This document shows, piece after piece, positions 1 to 7,569 of a DNA stretch of 62,066 bases (its first letter is position 1; each line of letters starts with the position of its first letter). The stretch spans positions 1 through 62,066 of the forward strand of contig NZ_JAYRMI010000015.1 in assembly GCF_041904905.1 (NCBI RefSeq). Direction: 5' to 3'. A model generated the notes under the pieces. The model was not told where the DNA came from, did no database searches, and was given only the letters and a program-made list of their open reading frames with translations. The stretch comes from Zoogloea sp041904905 (GTDB taxonomy: Bacteria; Pseudomonadota; Gammaproteobacteria; Burkholderiales; Rhodocyclaceae). A program made the position numbers and the translations under genes.

Positions 1-2
1 CC

Positions 3-2093
3 TTCACCCTCGGCCTCAGCAACCCCAGCGGCGCCACCCTCGGCACCGCCAGCGCCACCGCCACCATCGCCAACGACGACCAGGACATCCCCGCCAACAC
101 CGGCACCGCAGCCAGCCTCGCCATCGGCGGCACCGCCACCGGCCTGATCGACAGCCCCGACGACGTGGACTGGTGGCGCGTCAACCTCACCGCCGGCACG
201 TCCTACGCCTTCCGCCTCGACGGCGCCGCCAGCGGCGGCATCCCCGACCCGCTCATCACCCTCTTCAACGCCAGCGGCGACGAACTCGACAGCGACGACG
301 ACAGCGGCGCCGGGCTCAACGCCTCGCTCATCTACACCCCCGACACCAGCGGCACCTACTACCTCGCTGCCGAAGCGCTGGACGGCGCCATCGGCGCCTA
401 CGTCATCGCCGCCGGGGCGGCCCCCGTGCTGCACATCAGCGCAGCCAACGCCAACCGCAGCGAAGGCAACGGCGGCACCACCCCCTTCACCTTCACCGTC
501 ACCCGCAGCGGCAACACCGACGGCGAAGTCCGCGCCGACTGGGAGGTCGAAGGCGGCACCGTCAATGAGACCGACTTCATCGAAATCTTCCTCCCCGGCG
601 ACCGCATCACCCTCGCACCCGGCGAAACCACCGCCACCATCACCGTCGACGTGCTTGGCGACGCCCTCGCCGAGATCGACGAAACCTTCAACGTCAGGCT
701 CTCCGGCGCCCGCGGTGCGGTCATCGGCACCGCGCTTGCCAGCGGCACCATCCGCAACGACGACACCAGCGCCCCGCGCCCCGGCATCGACGTCAACCGC
801 GCCGCCCTCACCGCCATCAGCGTCCCCGCCGCGGTGGACGACAGCATCGACAACCTCGTCAGCAGCACCAAGTGGGGCGGCGCCATCGGCACCGGCACCA
901 CCCTCACCTACAGCTTCGCCGACGACATCGCCGTCTTCAACTACGCCAACCAGCTGGGCGGCACGGTGATCCACTCGCCCTACTACGGCCTCGACAGCAG
1001 CCAGCAGCAGGCCGCCCGCGACGCCATGGCGGCCTTCTCCGCCGTGTGCAACCTCACGTTCGTCGAGGTGGACGACACCCTCACCAGCGCCGGCGACATC
1101 CGCTGGATCGAGAGCGGCGCCCCGAGCACCTCGAACATCGTCGCCTGGTCGCCGGGCAACAGCGCCAACGCCGGCGACATCTGGCTCAACACCACCGACC
1201 ACTACGCCGACCCCACGGTCGGCAGCTACGACTACCTCAACCTCCTGTTCTCCATCGGCTACGCGGTCGGCCTCGTCCAGCCCCACCTCGGCTCGCCCGC
1301 CCCCGAAGCCGGCGAAGACCAGCTCAAATACTCGGTGATGAGCGCCCGCAGCTACGACGGTGCCCCGGTCACCGGCTACAGCAACGGCGTCTACCCGGTG
1401 AGCCCGATGCTCAACGACATCGCCGCCCTGCAATACCTCTACGGCGCCAACACCGGCAACCACGCCGGCGACGACGTGTATCGCTGGGGCAGCGACAACT
1501 ACATCTACGACACCCTGTGGGACGCCGGCGGCAACGACACCCTCGACGCCGGCAACCAGCCCGAAGGCGTCACCTTCAACCTCAACGCCGGCAGCTGGTC
1601 GTCCATCGGCGTGCGCTTCTCCAACGGCCAGACGATGGTGCGCGACAACTTCACCATCGCCTACGGCGCCACCATCGAAAACGCCATCGGCTCCGGCTTC
1701 AACGACACCCTCGTCGGCAACGGCGCCGCCAACACGCTCACGGGTAACGCCGGGGCCGATACCCTCACCGGGGGCGCCGGGGCCGACAGCTTCGTCTTCG
1801 CCACCGCCGCCGACGGGGGCGACACGATCACCGACTTCCGCAGCGGCGACGGCGACAAGCTGGCGATCCGCGCCCCCAACTTCGGCCTCGTGGCCGGCAC
1901 CGCCGCCGTGCTACGCAGCGCCGGCAGCCTGCCCGCCGCCAGCGGCAGCGGCGGTCAGTTCCTCTACAACACCGCCAACGGCCAGCTCTGGTTCGACCGG
2001 GACGGCAGCGGCGCAGGCACCGCCACCCTCCTCGCCACCCTTGCCAACCGGCCCACTCTCGGCGCCAGCGACATCCAGCTCGTCGGCGGCTGA
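3..2093 (+). CDS. Secreted Calx-beta/PPC/serralysin-like RTX protein, 5' truncated, protease site lost
   Basis: The frame is open from the window edge, so the start lies outside; 696 residues are visible. Order of domains: the end of a Calx-beta repeat (residues 1-27, ending IANDD), a pre-peptidase C-terminal (PPC) domain (about 54-130), a second Calx-beta domain (about 142-254, ending IRNDD), a serralysin (M10B)-like domain (about 287-480), then RTX-type glycine/aspartate repeats (about 560-600) and an M10 C-terminal region. RTX C-termini normally mean type I secretion and calcium-dependent folding outside the cell. The Met-turn (YSVMS) and the motif MLNDIAALQYLYG are kept, but the zinc-binding segment reads FSIGYAVGLVQP, so the HExxHxxGxxH histidines and glutamate are absent. 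It is therefore probably a non-catalytic binding or structural protein. Followed by an inverted repeat. Confidence 0.8.
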   Translation, partial: FTLGLSNPSGATLGTASATATIANDDQDIPANTGTAASLAIGGTATGLIDSPDDVDWWRVNLTAGTSYAFRLDGAASGGIPDPLITLFNASGDELDSDDDSGAGLNASLIYTPDTSGTYYLAAEALDGAIGAYVIAAGAAPVLHISAANANRSEGNGGTTPFTFTVTRSGNTDGEVRADWEVEGGTVNETDFIEIFLPGDRITLAPGETTATITVDVLGDALAEIDETFNVRLSGARGAVIGTALASGTIRNDDTSAPRPGIDVNRAALTAISVPAAVDDSIDNLVSSTKWGGAIGTGTTLTYSFADDIAVFNYANQLGGTVIHSPYYGLDSSQQQAARDAMAAFSAVCNLTFVEVDDTLTSAGDIRWIESGAPSTSNIVAWSPGNSANAGDIWLNTTDHYADPTVGSYDYLNLLFSIGYAVGLVQPHLGSPAPEAGEDQLKYSVMSARSYDGAPVTGYSNGVYPVSPMLNDIAALQYLYGANTGNHAGDDVYRWGSDNYIYDTLWDAGGNDTLDAGNQPEGVTFNLNAGSWSSIGVRFSNGQTMVRDNFTIAYGATIENAIGSGFNDTLVGNGAANTLTGNAGADTLTGGAGADSFVFATAADGGDTITDFRSGDGDKLAIRAPNFGLVAGTAAVLRSAGSLPAASGSGGQFLYNTANGQLWFDRDGSGAGTATLLATLANRPTLGASDIQLVGG

Positions 2094-2103
2094 AGGGGTA
2101 AAC

Positions 2104-2143
2104 GCAAGCTGGCCGGGCAGTTACCCGCCCGGCCAGCTTGCAA
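2104..2143 (+). terminator. Inverted repeat downstream of the RTX protein
   Basis: GCAAGCTGGCCGGGC (2104-2118) pairs with GCCCGGCCAGCTTGC (2128-2142) around a short loop, just after the stop codon at 2093. The stem is long and GC-rich but has no T-run, so this is a likely transcript-end hairpin rather than a textbook intrinsic terminator. It overlaps the start of the 62-bp dispersed repeat. Confidence 0.5.
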
Positions 2144-2174
2144 ACGTGCGCCTCATCGAACCGCCGATGCTCCG
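2113..2174 (+). repeat. 62-bp dispersed repeat, copy 1
   Basis: This segment matches 4436-4497 in the same orientation with about ten mismatches over 62 bp. Shared parts include GCCCGGCC and CTCATCGAACCGCCG. It begins with a hairpin and ends with CGAACCGCCG. Each copy lies just beyond the 3' end of a gene, although the two genes are on opposite strands. Confidence 0.7.
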
Positions 2175-2344
2175 CACGCCCCCGGCGCCCCCTCTTGACC
2201 GCGCTCAGACCGAATCCCGCCGCCACCGAAGCAGCAAGGCTCCGACCCGACCCTGGGGCCAAGTCGACTGACGGGGAGGACATCCCCCTCAAAGGCGCAA
2301 AGGGCTCGTGCCCGCAGATCCGGTAATGGCGCAGCGCCGCCCGG

Positions 2345-2610
2345 CGCTTGCGGCCGCACGCCCGTCAGGCCCGCCCGTTGGGCCAGGATCGACTGGGGAA
2401 TCGCCAGCCCCGCCCGACCGCAGATGCCTGCCTCACGGCATGGCGGCGGCGCCGGGCTCGTGGTCACCGGCGCTTGCGCGAACAACCCGGTGCCGGGCCC
2501 GGTTCAGGGCATCGCAGCGGGCGCACGCCGACTTGGCGCCGATATGGCGCGCCACAAGGAAGCGGTCAAGGATGGCGTCGGGCGTCCCGGCCACGTCCTC
2601 ACCGATGCGC
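2345..2610 (-). pseudogene. Relic of an IS66-family transposase (TnpC)
   Basis: On the minus strand, 2606 down to about 2440 encodes IGEDVAG followed by LDRFLVARHIGAKSACARC. This matches the zinc-finger region of IS66 transposases, typically IGEDVSE...VERHIRGKWAC..C. In another frame, 2437 down to about 2348 encodes REAGICGRAGLAIPQSILAQ, matching the next conserved IS66 segment (RQEGIFARAGLAIPRSTLAQ). The stretch normally between them (HVLVAKYADHLPLY) is missing and the frame changes, so this is a deleted, frameshifted remnant. No start, catalytic DDE domain or terminal inverted repeats were found. Recognition is from memory of the family. Confidence 0.65.
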
Positions 2611-3075
2611 GCCACTTGGCAAGCGCAGACGCCGGCGGTCGACTTCGGCTCGCGGCGGATCGCGGCGGATCGCGGTATAAGGCCGTTGAAACGGCCGCGG
2701 CTCGGCCCGCCCGAAGCGCCAGCGGCTGTGCGGCGAGTGCGCGGCGCGTGGCGTGACGGGACGCACCCTGCGCGGATGGCGCCGCCCCATGTCACGACCG
2801 CCATCGGGGCATCCCCCCGATGGCGGTCGCTCAAATCATCTGGATCGCGCCGTCACCGCCCGACTATCGCCAGAGCAGCCCCGGCGCCGGGGCATCTAAC
2901 CGGCCGGGACGAGGGTCCGTCCCCCGACCCGACGGCAAGCGCCCCGGGTAACGCCGGCTGGCGAAGAACCCAGCCCGCCGCTTCGGCAGCGCGAGACCGC
3001 AGACGCAGTTCCGGACAGTGCCCGGTCGCATCGGTGCGATCCCGCTACCTGGCATCGACGCAACCGACGCTGCGC
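2611..3075. other. Non-coding stretch, nothing recognisable
   Basis: This interval lies between the IS66 relic and the PEP-CTERM gene. Long open frames here have no codon pattern or motif I recognise. The only feature noted is a tandem duplication of CGCGGCGGAT at 2651-2670. It is probably decayed insertion-element DNA. Confidence 0.4.
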
Positions 3076-3828
3076 TCAGGCGACGACTGCAACCGCCTTT
3101 TGTCTGCGGCGCAGGGCGGCGAAACCCAGCAGGCCGAGGCTGGCGAGGACAGCGCTGGTCGGCTCAGGCACGGCATTCGTCGCACCCACCGCGTTCAGCA
3201 TGAGTTGACTTGCCCAGGGCTGGTCGATCACGGCGTAGGCGGTATCGCTGGTAATCACATGCATGTTGATGCCGATCACCTTACCGGCGCCAACCGCTTT
3301 CTCACCGATGAAATCCGTACCGTCGGCCCAGTTGGCCACGTCGTTCACACCGAAAACGGTATGGATGTTGGTGATGCGGCCGACGTCGAACCCGCCGGAG
3401 CCAGCGGGAAGCACGACATTCTTGAGTAGCGGATTGCCGGCATCGAGCACGGTCACACCGGGATACCCGGTGAAGAACTGCGGGACGCTACCGCCGTTAT
3501 CGAAGATCTGCAGCGTCGGCGTCAGCCCGAAATTCCAACCGGACCAAGGCGTCAGGACCAGACGGCCGCCGCCGGTAACGTAAGCCTCCAGGGCGGTCAG
3601 GTCGGTGAAGCTGTTGCCGTAATGCACCACCGCGTCGAAGCCGGAGAGGCTGGCCGCCGTGTAGTCCGCCACCTCCATCACGATGACCCCGTTGTTCTCC
3701 AGCTGAGTCTTGAGGTTGGGGGTGTAGTAGTCGCCCTTGACGATGGCGACGGAAGTAGCCTCGACTTGGCCAGTCAAAGCGGCACTCACGGTCAGGGCTG
3801 CGATCAAGGTCTTCATGGAACGGTTCAT
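3076..3828 (-). CDS. PEP-CTERM sorting domain protein
   Basis: This 250-residue exported protein has a signal peptide at the N-terminus (KTLIAALTVSAALTGQVEA) and a complete C-terminal PEP-CTERM sorting signal. The sorting signal is VPEPTS (the Pro-Glu-Pro motif), then a hydrophobic helix (AVLASLGLLGFAAL), then RRRQK. Such proteins are processed by an exosortase (EpsH/XrtA type) and are linked to exopolysaccharide and floc formation. No exosortase gene is in this window. The mature domain (GDYYTPNLKTQLENNG..., FDAVVHYGN) resembles DUF4350/glutamine-amidotransferase-like folds only loosely, and I do not assign a function. The start at 3828 is chosen because AGAGGTG (3836-3842) sits 7 nt upstream; the in-frame GTG (3837) and ATG (3834) overlap or crowd it. 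A sigma-54-type promoter lies upstream. Confidence 0.88.
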   Translation of the reverse strand: MNRSMKTLIAALTVSAALTGQVEATSVAIVKGDYYTPNLKTQLENNGVIVMEVADYTAASLSGFDAVVHYGNSFTDLTALEAYVTGGGRLVLTPWSGWNFGLTPTLQIFDNGGSVPQFFTGYPGVTVLDAGNPLLKNVVLPAGSGGFDVGRITNIHTVFGVNDVANWADGTDFIGEKAVGAGKVIGINMHVITSDTAYAVIDQPWASQLMLNAVGATNAVPEPTSAVLASLGLLGFAALRRRQKAVAVVA

Positions 3829-3874
3829 GAGCATCACCTCTTTTTTGTTGAAATATCGTTACACGTCCCCCGTT

Positions 3875-3891
3875 AGCACTAACCATGCCCA
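3875..3891 (-). promoter_or_regulatory. Candidate sigma-54 (-24/-12) promoter of the PEP-CTERM gene
   Basis: The minus strand reads TGGGCATGGTTAGTGCT. It has GG and GC separated by 10 nt, and matches the consensus TGGCACG-rNNN-TTGCW at about nine of the twelve informative positions. The -12 GC (3876-3877) predicts initiation near 3865, giving a leader of about 37 nt before the start at 3828. PEP-CTERM genes of betaproteobacteria are known to be controlled by RpoN with PrsK/PrsR, which supports the assignment. The flanking DNA (3890-3985) is markedly AT-rich for this genome. Confidence 0.6.
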
Positions 3892-4128
3892 GAATCTTTT
3901 CTGATTGAATAATATGAACAATACTTTTGTCATTTTTTGTAAATGTAAGAAAAGTCGACACAAATAACATTCATGAATATTTAAACCGGCTCTAGCAAAG
4001 GCGCATTTGAAGACGTCTCGCCAGAGCCTTGCTCCAGCACCGCCTCGATGACAGGCCAAATCGCAGGGAAGCACGGTTTCCGGTGAATAAACCGATGTCT
4101 AACGCCAGACAAGCACTGATCGCCGCAG

Positions 4129-4290
4129 GAAACGCTGTTTCAGCGCCTGAAACCTCGATTCACGCCGTGAATCGAGGTTTCTCGGACCGGAAAGACAGTT
4201 TCACGGGCTGAAACTCAGTTTCCGGTTCGCGCAACGCAGTTTCAGGCGCTGAAACTCAGTTTCACGGGCAGAAAGTCGGTTTCCGGGCGG
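4129..4290. repeat. Array of eight 13-bp dyads (GAAAC-N3-GTTTC) at 20-21 bp spacing
   Basis: Successive units start at 4129, 4149, 4169, 4190, 4210, 4231, 4251 and 4271. Each is GAAAC-N3-GTTTC or a close variant, followed by a 7-8 bp spacer such as ACGGGCT or AGGCGCT. Two units (4210 and 4251) are exactly GAAACTCAGTTTC. The 20-21 bp period is about two helical turns, so all dyads face the same side of the DNA. A weaker in-phase unit may exist at 4068-4080. The array lies about 240-400 bp upstream of the sigma-54-type promoter. It is not a CRISPR: spacers are too short and the repeats are themselves palindromic. Confidence 0.8.
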
Positions 4291-4429
4291 AGAGACGACG
4301 ATTCACGCTGCGGCAGTGTCTTGCGCGGGCGATGAAGCCGGTTCGCGGCCAGGCAGGCCGGTTTGGCTGCGGCAAAAGGCATGCGGCCACCGCGGAAGGG
4401 GCCGCGGCGCGGGCGGACGCACTGCGCAA

Positions 4430-4460
4430 AAAAAACCGGGCAGTTGCCCGCCCGGCCAAG
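4430..4460 (-). terminator. Intrinsic terminator of the DUF5666 gene
   Basis: Read on the minus strand, the sequence is CCGGGC-GGGCAACT-GCCCGG followed directly by a run of eight T. It lies about 60-90 nt after the stop codon at 4521 and is a textbook rho-independent terminator. It overlaps repeat copy 2. Confidence 0.8.
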
Positions 4461-4497
4461 TTGCGAATGCTCGCCTCATCGAACCGCCGGCGCTCCG
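4436..4497 (+). repeat. 62-bp dispersed repeat, copy 2
   Basis: This is the second copy of the repeat at 2113-2174, in the same orientation. It contains the GC stem of the terminator described above and CTCATCGAACCGCCG. See copy 1. Confidence 0.7.
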
Positions 4498-4520
4498 TCC
4501 GGCGGTTTCGTCATCGGGTG

Positions 4521-6071
4521 TCAGTGCCTGCTGCTGCGATAGCTGCTCCAGGAGCGGGTGCCGGTGTTGCCGGCCTTGGCGTAGTCGTCGGCGTCCTGCT
4601 TGCCGTTTGCCGCGGCGGGGTTGCGCACCTTGCGGGCGATCAGGGTGCCGGTGGCATCCAGGTAGCCCTCCACCACCAGCGCCACGCCGTCCAGGGCGGT
4701 GGCGGCGATGCCGGCAAAGACGGTCTGATCGCTCCACTGCACCTTCTGGGTGCCAGTGCCGGTGGTGAGCACGAAGGTCCGGGCGGTGACGTCCACGGTG
4801 CCGGCGGTGCCGCTCAGGCTGCGCATGGTGTAAGCCGCGGCGGCAGGGCAGGCAAGGCGCGAGGCCAGCACCACGTCGGTGCCGCTCTGGGCGGTGGCGG
4901 TCACGTTGACGACGGTGCCCACCGCCAGGGTCACGCCGCTGCAGGTGGCGTCCACCGTGGCCGACGCCGCATCCACCGGCACGCCCCGCACCACGAAGGA
5001 TTGGGGGTCGGTCAGGCTCTCGATGGCGCCCACCAGCCGCACCGTGGCCAGATCGTCGGCGGTGCTGGCCTGACGGACGCGGATGGCGGTGGCGGCGATG
5101 GTGCCGTCGCCGCCCACGGTGCCCGTCACCTGCACCCAGGCGCCGTTGGCCACGCTCGCCCCGGTGGGGGTGACGGTGGCGCTGCCGACGAGGATCTTCA
5201 CCCCTTCCAGTTCGAAGCTGCCGGCCGACGCACTGTAGTTGCTCACCAGCCCACCCAGCTGGGCGGTGCCGCTGACCACGGTGTCGGCCAGGCCGGCATT
5301 GACCGCCTTGACCCGCGAGGCGGCCAGGCTGAGGGTGCCGCCGCTGACGGTGAGGGCGTTGGCGGGGCCCCACACCACCACCGTCTGGTCGTTGGCGAGG
5401 GTGGCGGTGGAGGGCGACAGGGTGGCCGCGGCGTAGGAGACGGTGAGCCCGTTGATGGTGAAGGTCCTGGCGGCGCTGTCGAGGCCCGCCAGCTTGCCCA
5501 TCACCCGCACTGCGGTTTTCGCGATCTGATTGGCGATGAGGGTGGAATTCTCGAAGTAGCCGCCTGCCGCGCTGTCGTACACGGCGCTGCCGTGCACCTC
5601 CACGATGTCGCCGGCGGCGATGTCGGCAAAACCGGCGTAGCCGCCGCCGAAGCGGGTGACCGCGCCGGCGGTGGCGTCGGTGTTGGCCTTCACGGCCTGA
5701 CCGGCCACGGTGAGGGTGAGGGCCGCGGTGTCGATGCTGCCGGCGGCCACCGTGCCGATCACCGCCGCATCGACGGTGACCACCGACGCAGTGCCGCTGC
5801 CGTCGTGGGCCACGCGCACCCGCTGGCCCAGCTCGAGGGCCACGGCGGAGTAGCTGCCGTCGGGGTTCTCGACGCGGGTGGCGGCCTTGGCGTCCTCCAG
5901 CTCCACGCCGTCGACGAAGACGCTGCCGAAGCCAGTCACCGTGCCGCTGGCGGATTGGACGGTGCCAGCGTCGGCGGTGCCGGAGGAAGTGCCGCCGCCA
6001 CCGCAGGCGGCCAGCAGCAGGCTGACAAGGAGGGCCGTGGCGGCGTGGGGGCGGATCGTCTGGAATTTCAT
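4521..6071 (-). CDS. DUF5666 domain lipoprotein
   Basis: This 516-residue exported lipoprotein begins with a signal peptide ending in the lipobox LLLAAC, followed by a glycine-rich linker. Several DUF5666 (OB-like beta) units follow; the first opens with SGTVTGFGSVFVDGVELED and LGQRVRV, and related beta units recur through the chain. The function of the family is unknown; it is common in Rhodocyclales and Burkholderiales beside DUF6502 genes. The start at 6071 is chosen for the ribosome site AGGAGC five nt upstream and because it places the signal peptide correctly. It is the last gene of an operon with the paralogue at 6118 and the DUF6502 gene, and ends in an intrinsic terminator. Confidence 0.82.
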   Translation of the reverse strand: MKFQTIRPHAATALLVSLLLAACGGGGTSSGTADAGTVQSASGTVTGFGSVFVDGVELEDAKAATRVENPDGSYSAVALELGQRVRVAHDGSGTASVVTVDAAVIGTVAAGSIDTAALTLTVAGQAVKANTDATAGAVTRFGGGYAGFADIAAGDIVEVHGSAVYDSAAGGYFENSTLIANQIAKTAVRVMGKLAGLDSAARTFTINGLTVSYAAATLSPSTATLANDQTVVVWGPANALTVSGGTLSLAASRVKAVNAGLADTVVSGTAQLGGLVSNYSASAGSFELEGVKILVGSATVTPTGASVANGAWVQVTGTVGGDGTIAATAIRVRQASTADDLATVRLVGAIESLTDPQSFVVRGVPVDAASATVDATCSGVTLAVGTVVNVTATAQSGTDVVLASRLACPAAAAYTMRSLSGTAGTVDVTARTFVLTTGTGTQKVQWSDQTVFAGIAATALDGVALVVEGYLDATGTLIARKVRNPAAANGKQDADDYAKAGNTGTRSWSSYRSSRH

Positions 6072-6117
6072 GGAATGCTCCTGAGCGGTCAATTGAGGGT
6101 GCAGGCCAGGGCGGGGC

Positions 6118-7569
6118 TCAATCGGCCGCCCGGACCTTGCTCAATCGCAACGTGTTGCTGCCTTTGTCCATCACACCCTCAACCTCGACCCGCAGGCCGA
6201 TCGGCAGACTGGCGGGGTGCTGTTCGAAATAGGTCTTGTCGTCCCACACCGCGACGAGGTGCTGGCCGGTGGCGCTGACCAGCAGGCGCAGGCTGCGCCC
6301 GGCGGTGTCGATGGCGGCCAGGGTGCCGGTGTAGTCGGCGGTGGGCGCGCCGGTGAAGGCGGTACTGCAGCTCACCGAGGCGGCGGTTACCGCCGCGCCG
6401 CTGCCGGTGGTACTGCCGCGCACCTCAACCAGCACGTCGGCGCTGACCGCCACGCTGCGGCAGACGGGGGCAATCGCCCCGGCGCTGGCCTGGATGGGGG
6501 TGCCGCGGAGCACGAAGCTCACCGTCGGGGCGGTCCAGTCCACCCCGCGGGTCACGCCCTTCACCTCGACGGTGCGGCCCAGGTCGCTGCCGCTGCTGCG
6601 CTGGCTCACCGCGCTGGCCAGCGGCGTCGCGCCGCCCCGGGACAGGCTCACGGTGACGAAGCCGCCCCGCGCCAAGGCGTCTTCATCCACCGTCACCCCG
6701 TCGGCGAGCTTCACCTTCACGCCCTGCACCTCCACCGTGCGGCCCACCGGGTCGTAGTGGGAGGCCAGGCCGCTCACGCTCACGCTGGCGTTGCCGGCCA
6801 GATCGGCGGCCACACTGTCGGCGGCCACCCGCAGGGCCAGCACCGGCGACACCGCCAGCGCCGAGCGATTGGCCCACACCCGCACCACGTCGCCCACCGC
6901 CAGAGTGGGCAGACTGGCGGCGCGCACCGGGGTGCCGCTGGCCGAATTGAGGCGGATCGTCGTGCCGTCGATGGCGGTCACCACGCCGCCGAGCTGAACC
7001 GGGTCGGGCCGGTCGGCGCGTTTCTCGATGCGCGTGGCCACCAGCACGTTGGTGGCGGTGGCGCTGTCGTAAGCCCAGGCGCCGTGCACCTCCACCTCGT
7101 CGCCGGCGGCGATGGCGGCCACGCCGCTGTAGCCGTCGAGCACCGTGGGGCTGCTCTGGGTGAGGTCGCCGGAGCCGGTCACCACGCGCACCCGCTGCCC
7201 CAGCACCGCGAGCACGCCACCGGCGCCCGGCGCGGCCGTCACCGGGCCGACGAGCTGGGCCTGCACCTCGATCCGGGTGGCCACCCGGCCGCCGGCGTAC
7301 TGCACCCGCACCCGCTGGCCAAGCTTCACCGCGGTATTGGCGCGGGCGCCGTCGGCGCCTTCGGCCTCGCGGGTGGCGGCGGTGTCGTCGTATTCCACGC
7401 CGTCCACGATCACCGACCCGAAGCCGGTGACCGAGCCGGACGCAACCCCGCTGCCACCGCTGCCCACGCCGGCCACGTCAACGGAATCGCCCCCTCCGCA
7501 GGCGGCCAGCGCGAGGGCGGTGAGGGTTGCCAGCAGGCGGCGGGCGACGGAGGAGAGCAGGCTTGTCAT
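6118..7569 (-). CDS. DUF5666 domain lipoprotein, paralogue
   Basis: This 483-residue lipoprotein has a signal peptide with lipobox LALAAC and then GGGDS. The opening motif SGSVTGFGSVIVDGVEYDD closely parallels the gene at 4521, and the DUF5666-type segment LGQRVRVQYAGGRVATRIEV follows. The two genes look like an old tandem duplication with divergent C-terminal parts. The start codon ATG (7567-7569) overlaps the stop codon of the DUF6502 gene by 4 bp (ATGA), implying translational coupling. The role is unknown; location is presumably membrane-anchored in the periplasm or on the outer membrane. Confidence 0.8.
   Translation of the reverse strand: MTSLLSSVARRLLATLTALALAACGGGDSVDVAGVGSGGSGVASGSVTGFGSVIVDGVEYDDTAATREAEGADGARANTAVKLGQRVRVQYAGGRVATRIEVQAQLVGPVTAAPGAGGVLAVLGQRVRVVTGSGDLTQSSPTVLDGYSGVAAIAAGDEVEVHGAWAYDSATATNVLVATRIEKRADRPDPVQLGGVVTAIDGTTIRLNSASGTPVRAASLPTLAVGDVVRVWANRSALAVSPVLALRVAADSVAADLAGNASVSVSGLASHYDPVGRTVEVQGVKVKLADGVTVDEDALARGGFVTVSLSRGGATPLASAVSQRSSGSDLGRTVEVKGVTRGVDWTAPTVSFVLRGTPIQASAGAIAPVCRSVAVSADVLVEVRGSTTGSGAAVTAASVSCSTAFTGAPTADYTGTLAAIDTAGRSLRLLVSATGQHLVAVWDDKTYFEQHPASLPIGLRVEVEGVMDKGSNTLRLSKVRAAD

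Noticed and set aside
2308..3429. Plus-strand frame of 373 codons across the IS66 relic and the PEP-CTERM gene
   Set aside because: It runs antisense through the PEP-CTERM gene and has no recognisable protein features.
3076..3828. A local exosortase / exopolysaccharide cluster around the PEP-CTERM gene
   Set aside because: No exosortase, PrsK/PrsR or polysaccharide gene is nearby; the gene stands alone.
4129..4290. CRISPR array
   Set aside because: Period is only 20-21 bp, spacers are 7-8 bp, repeats are short palindromes and there are no cas genes.
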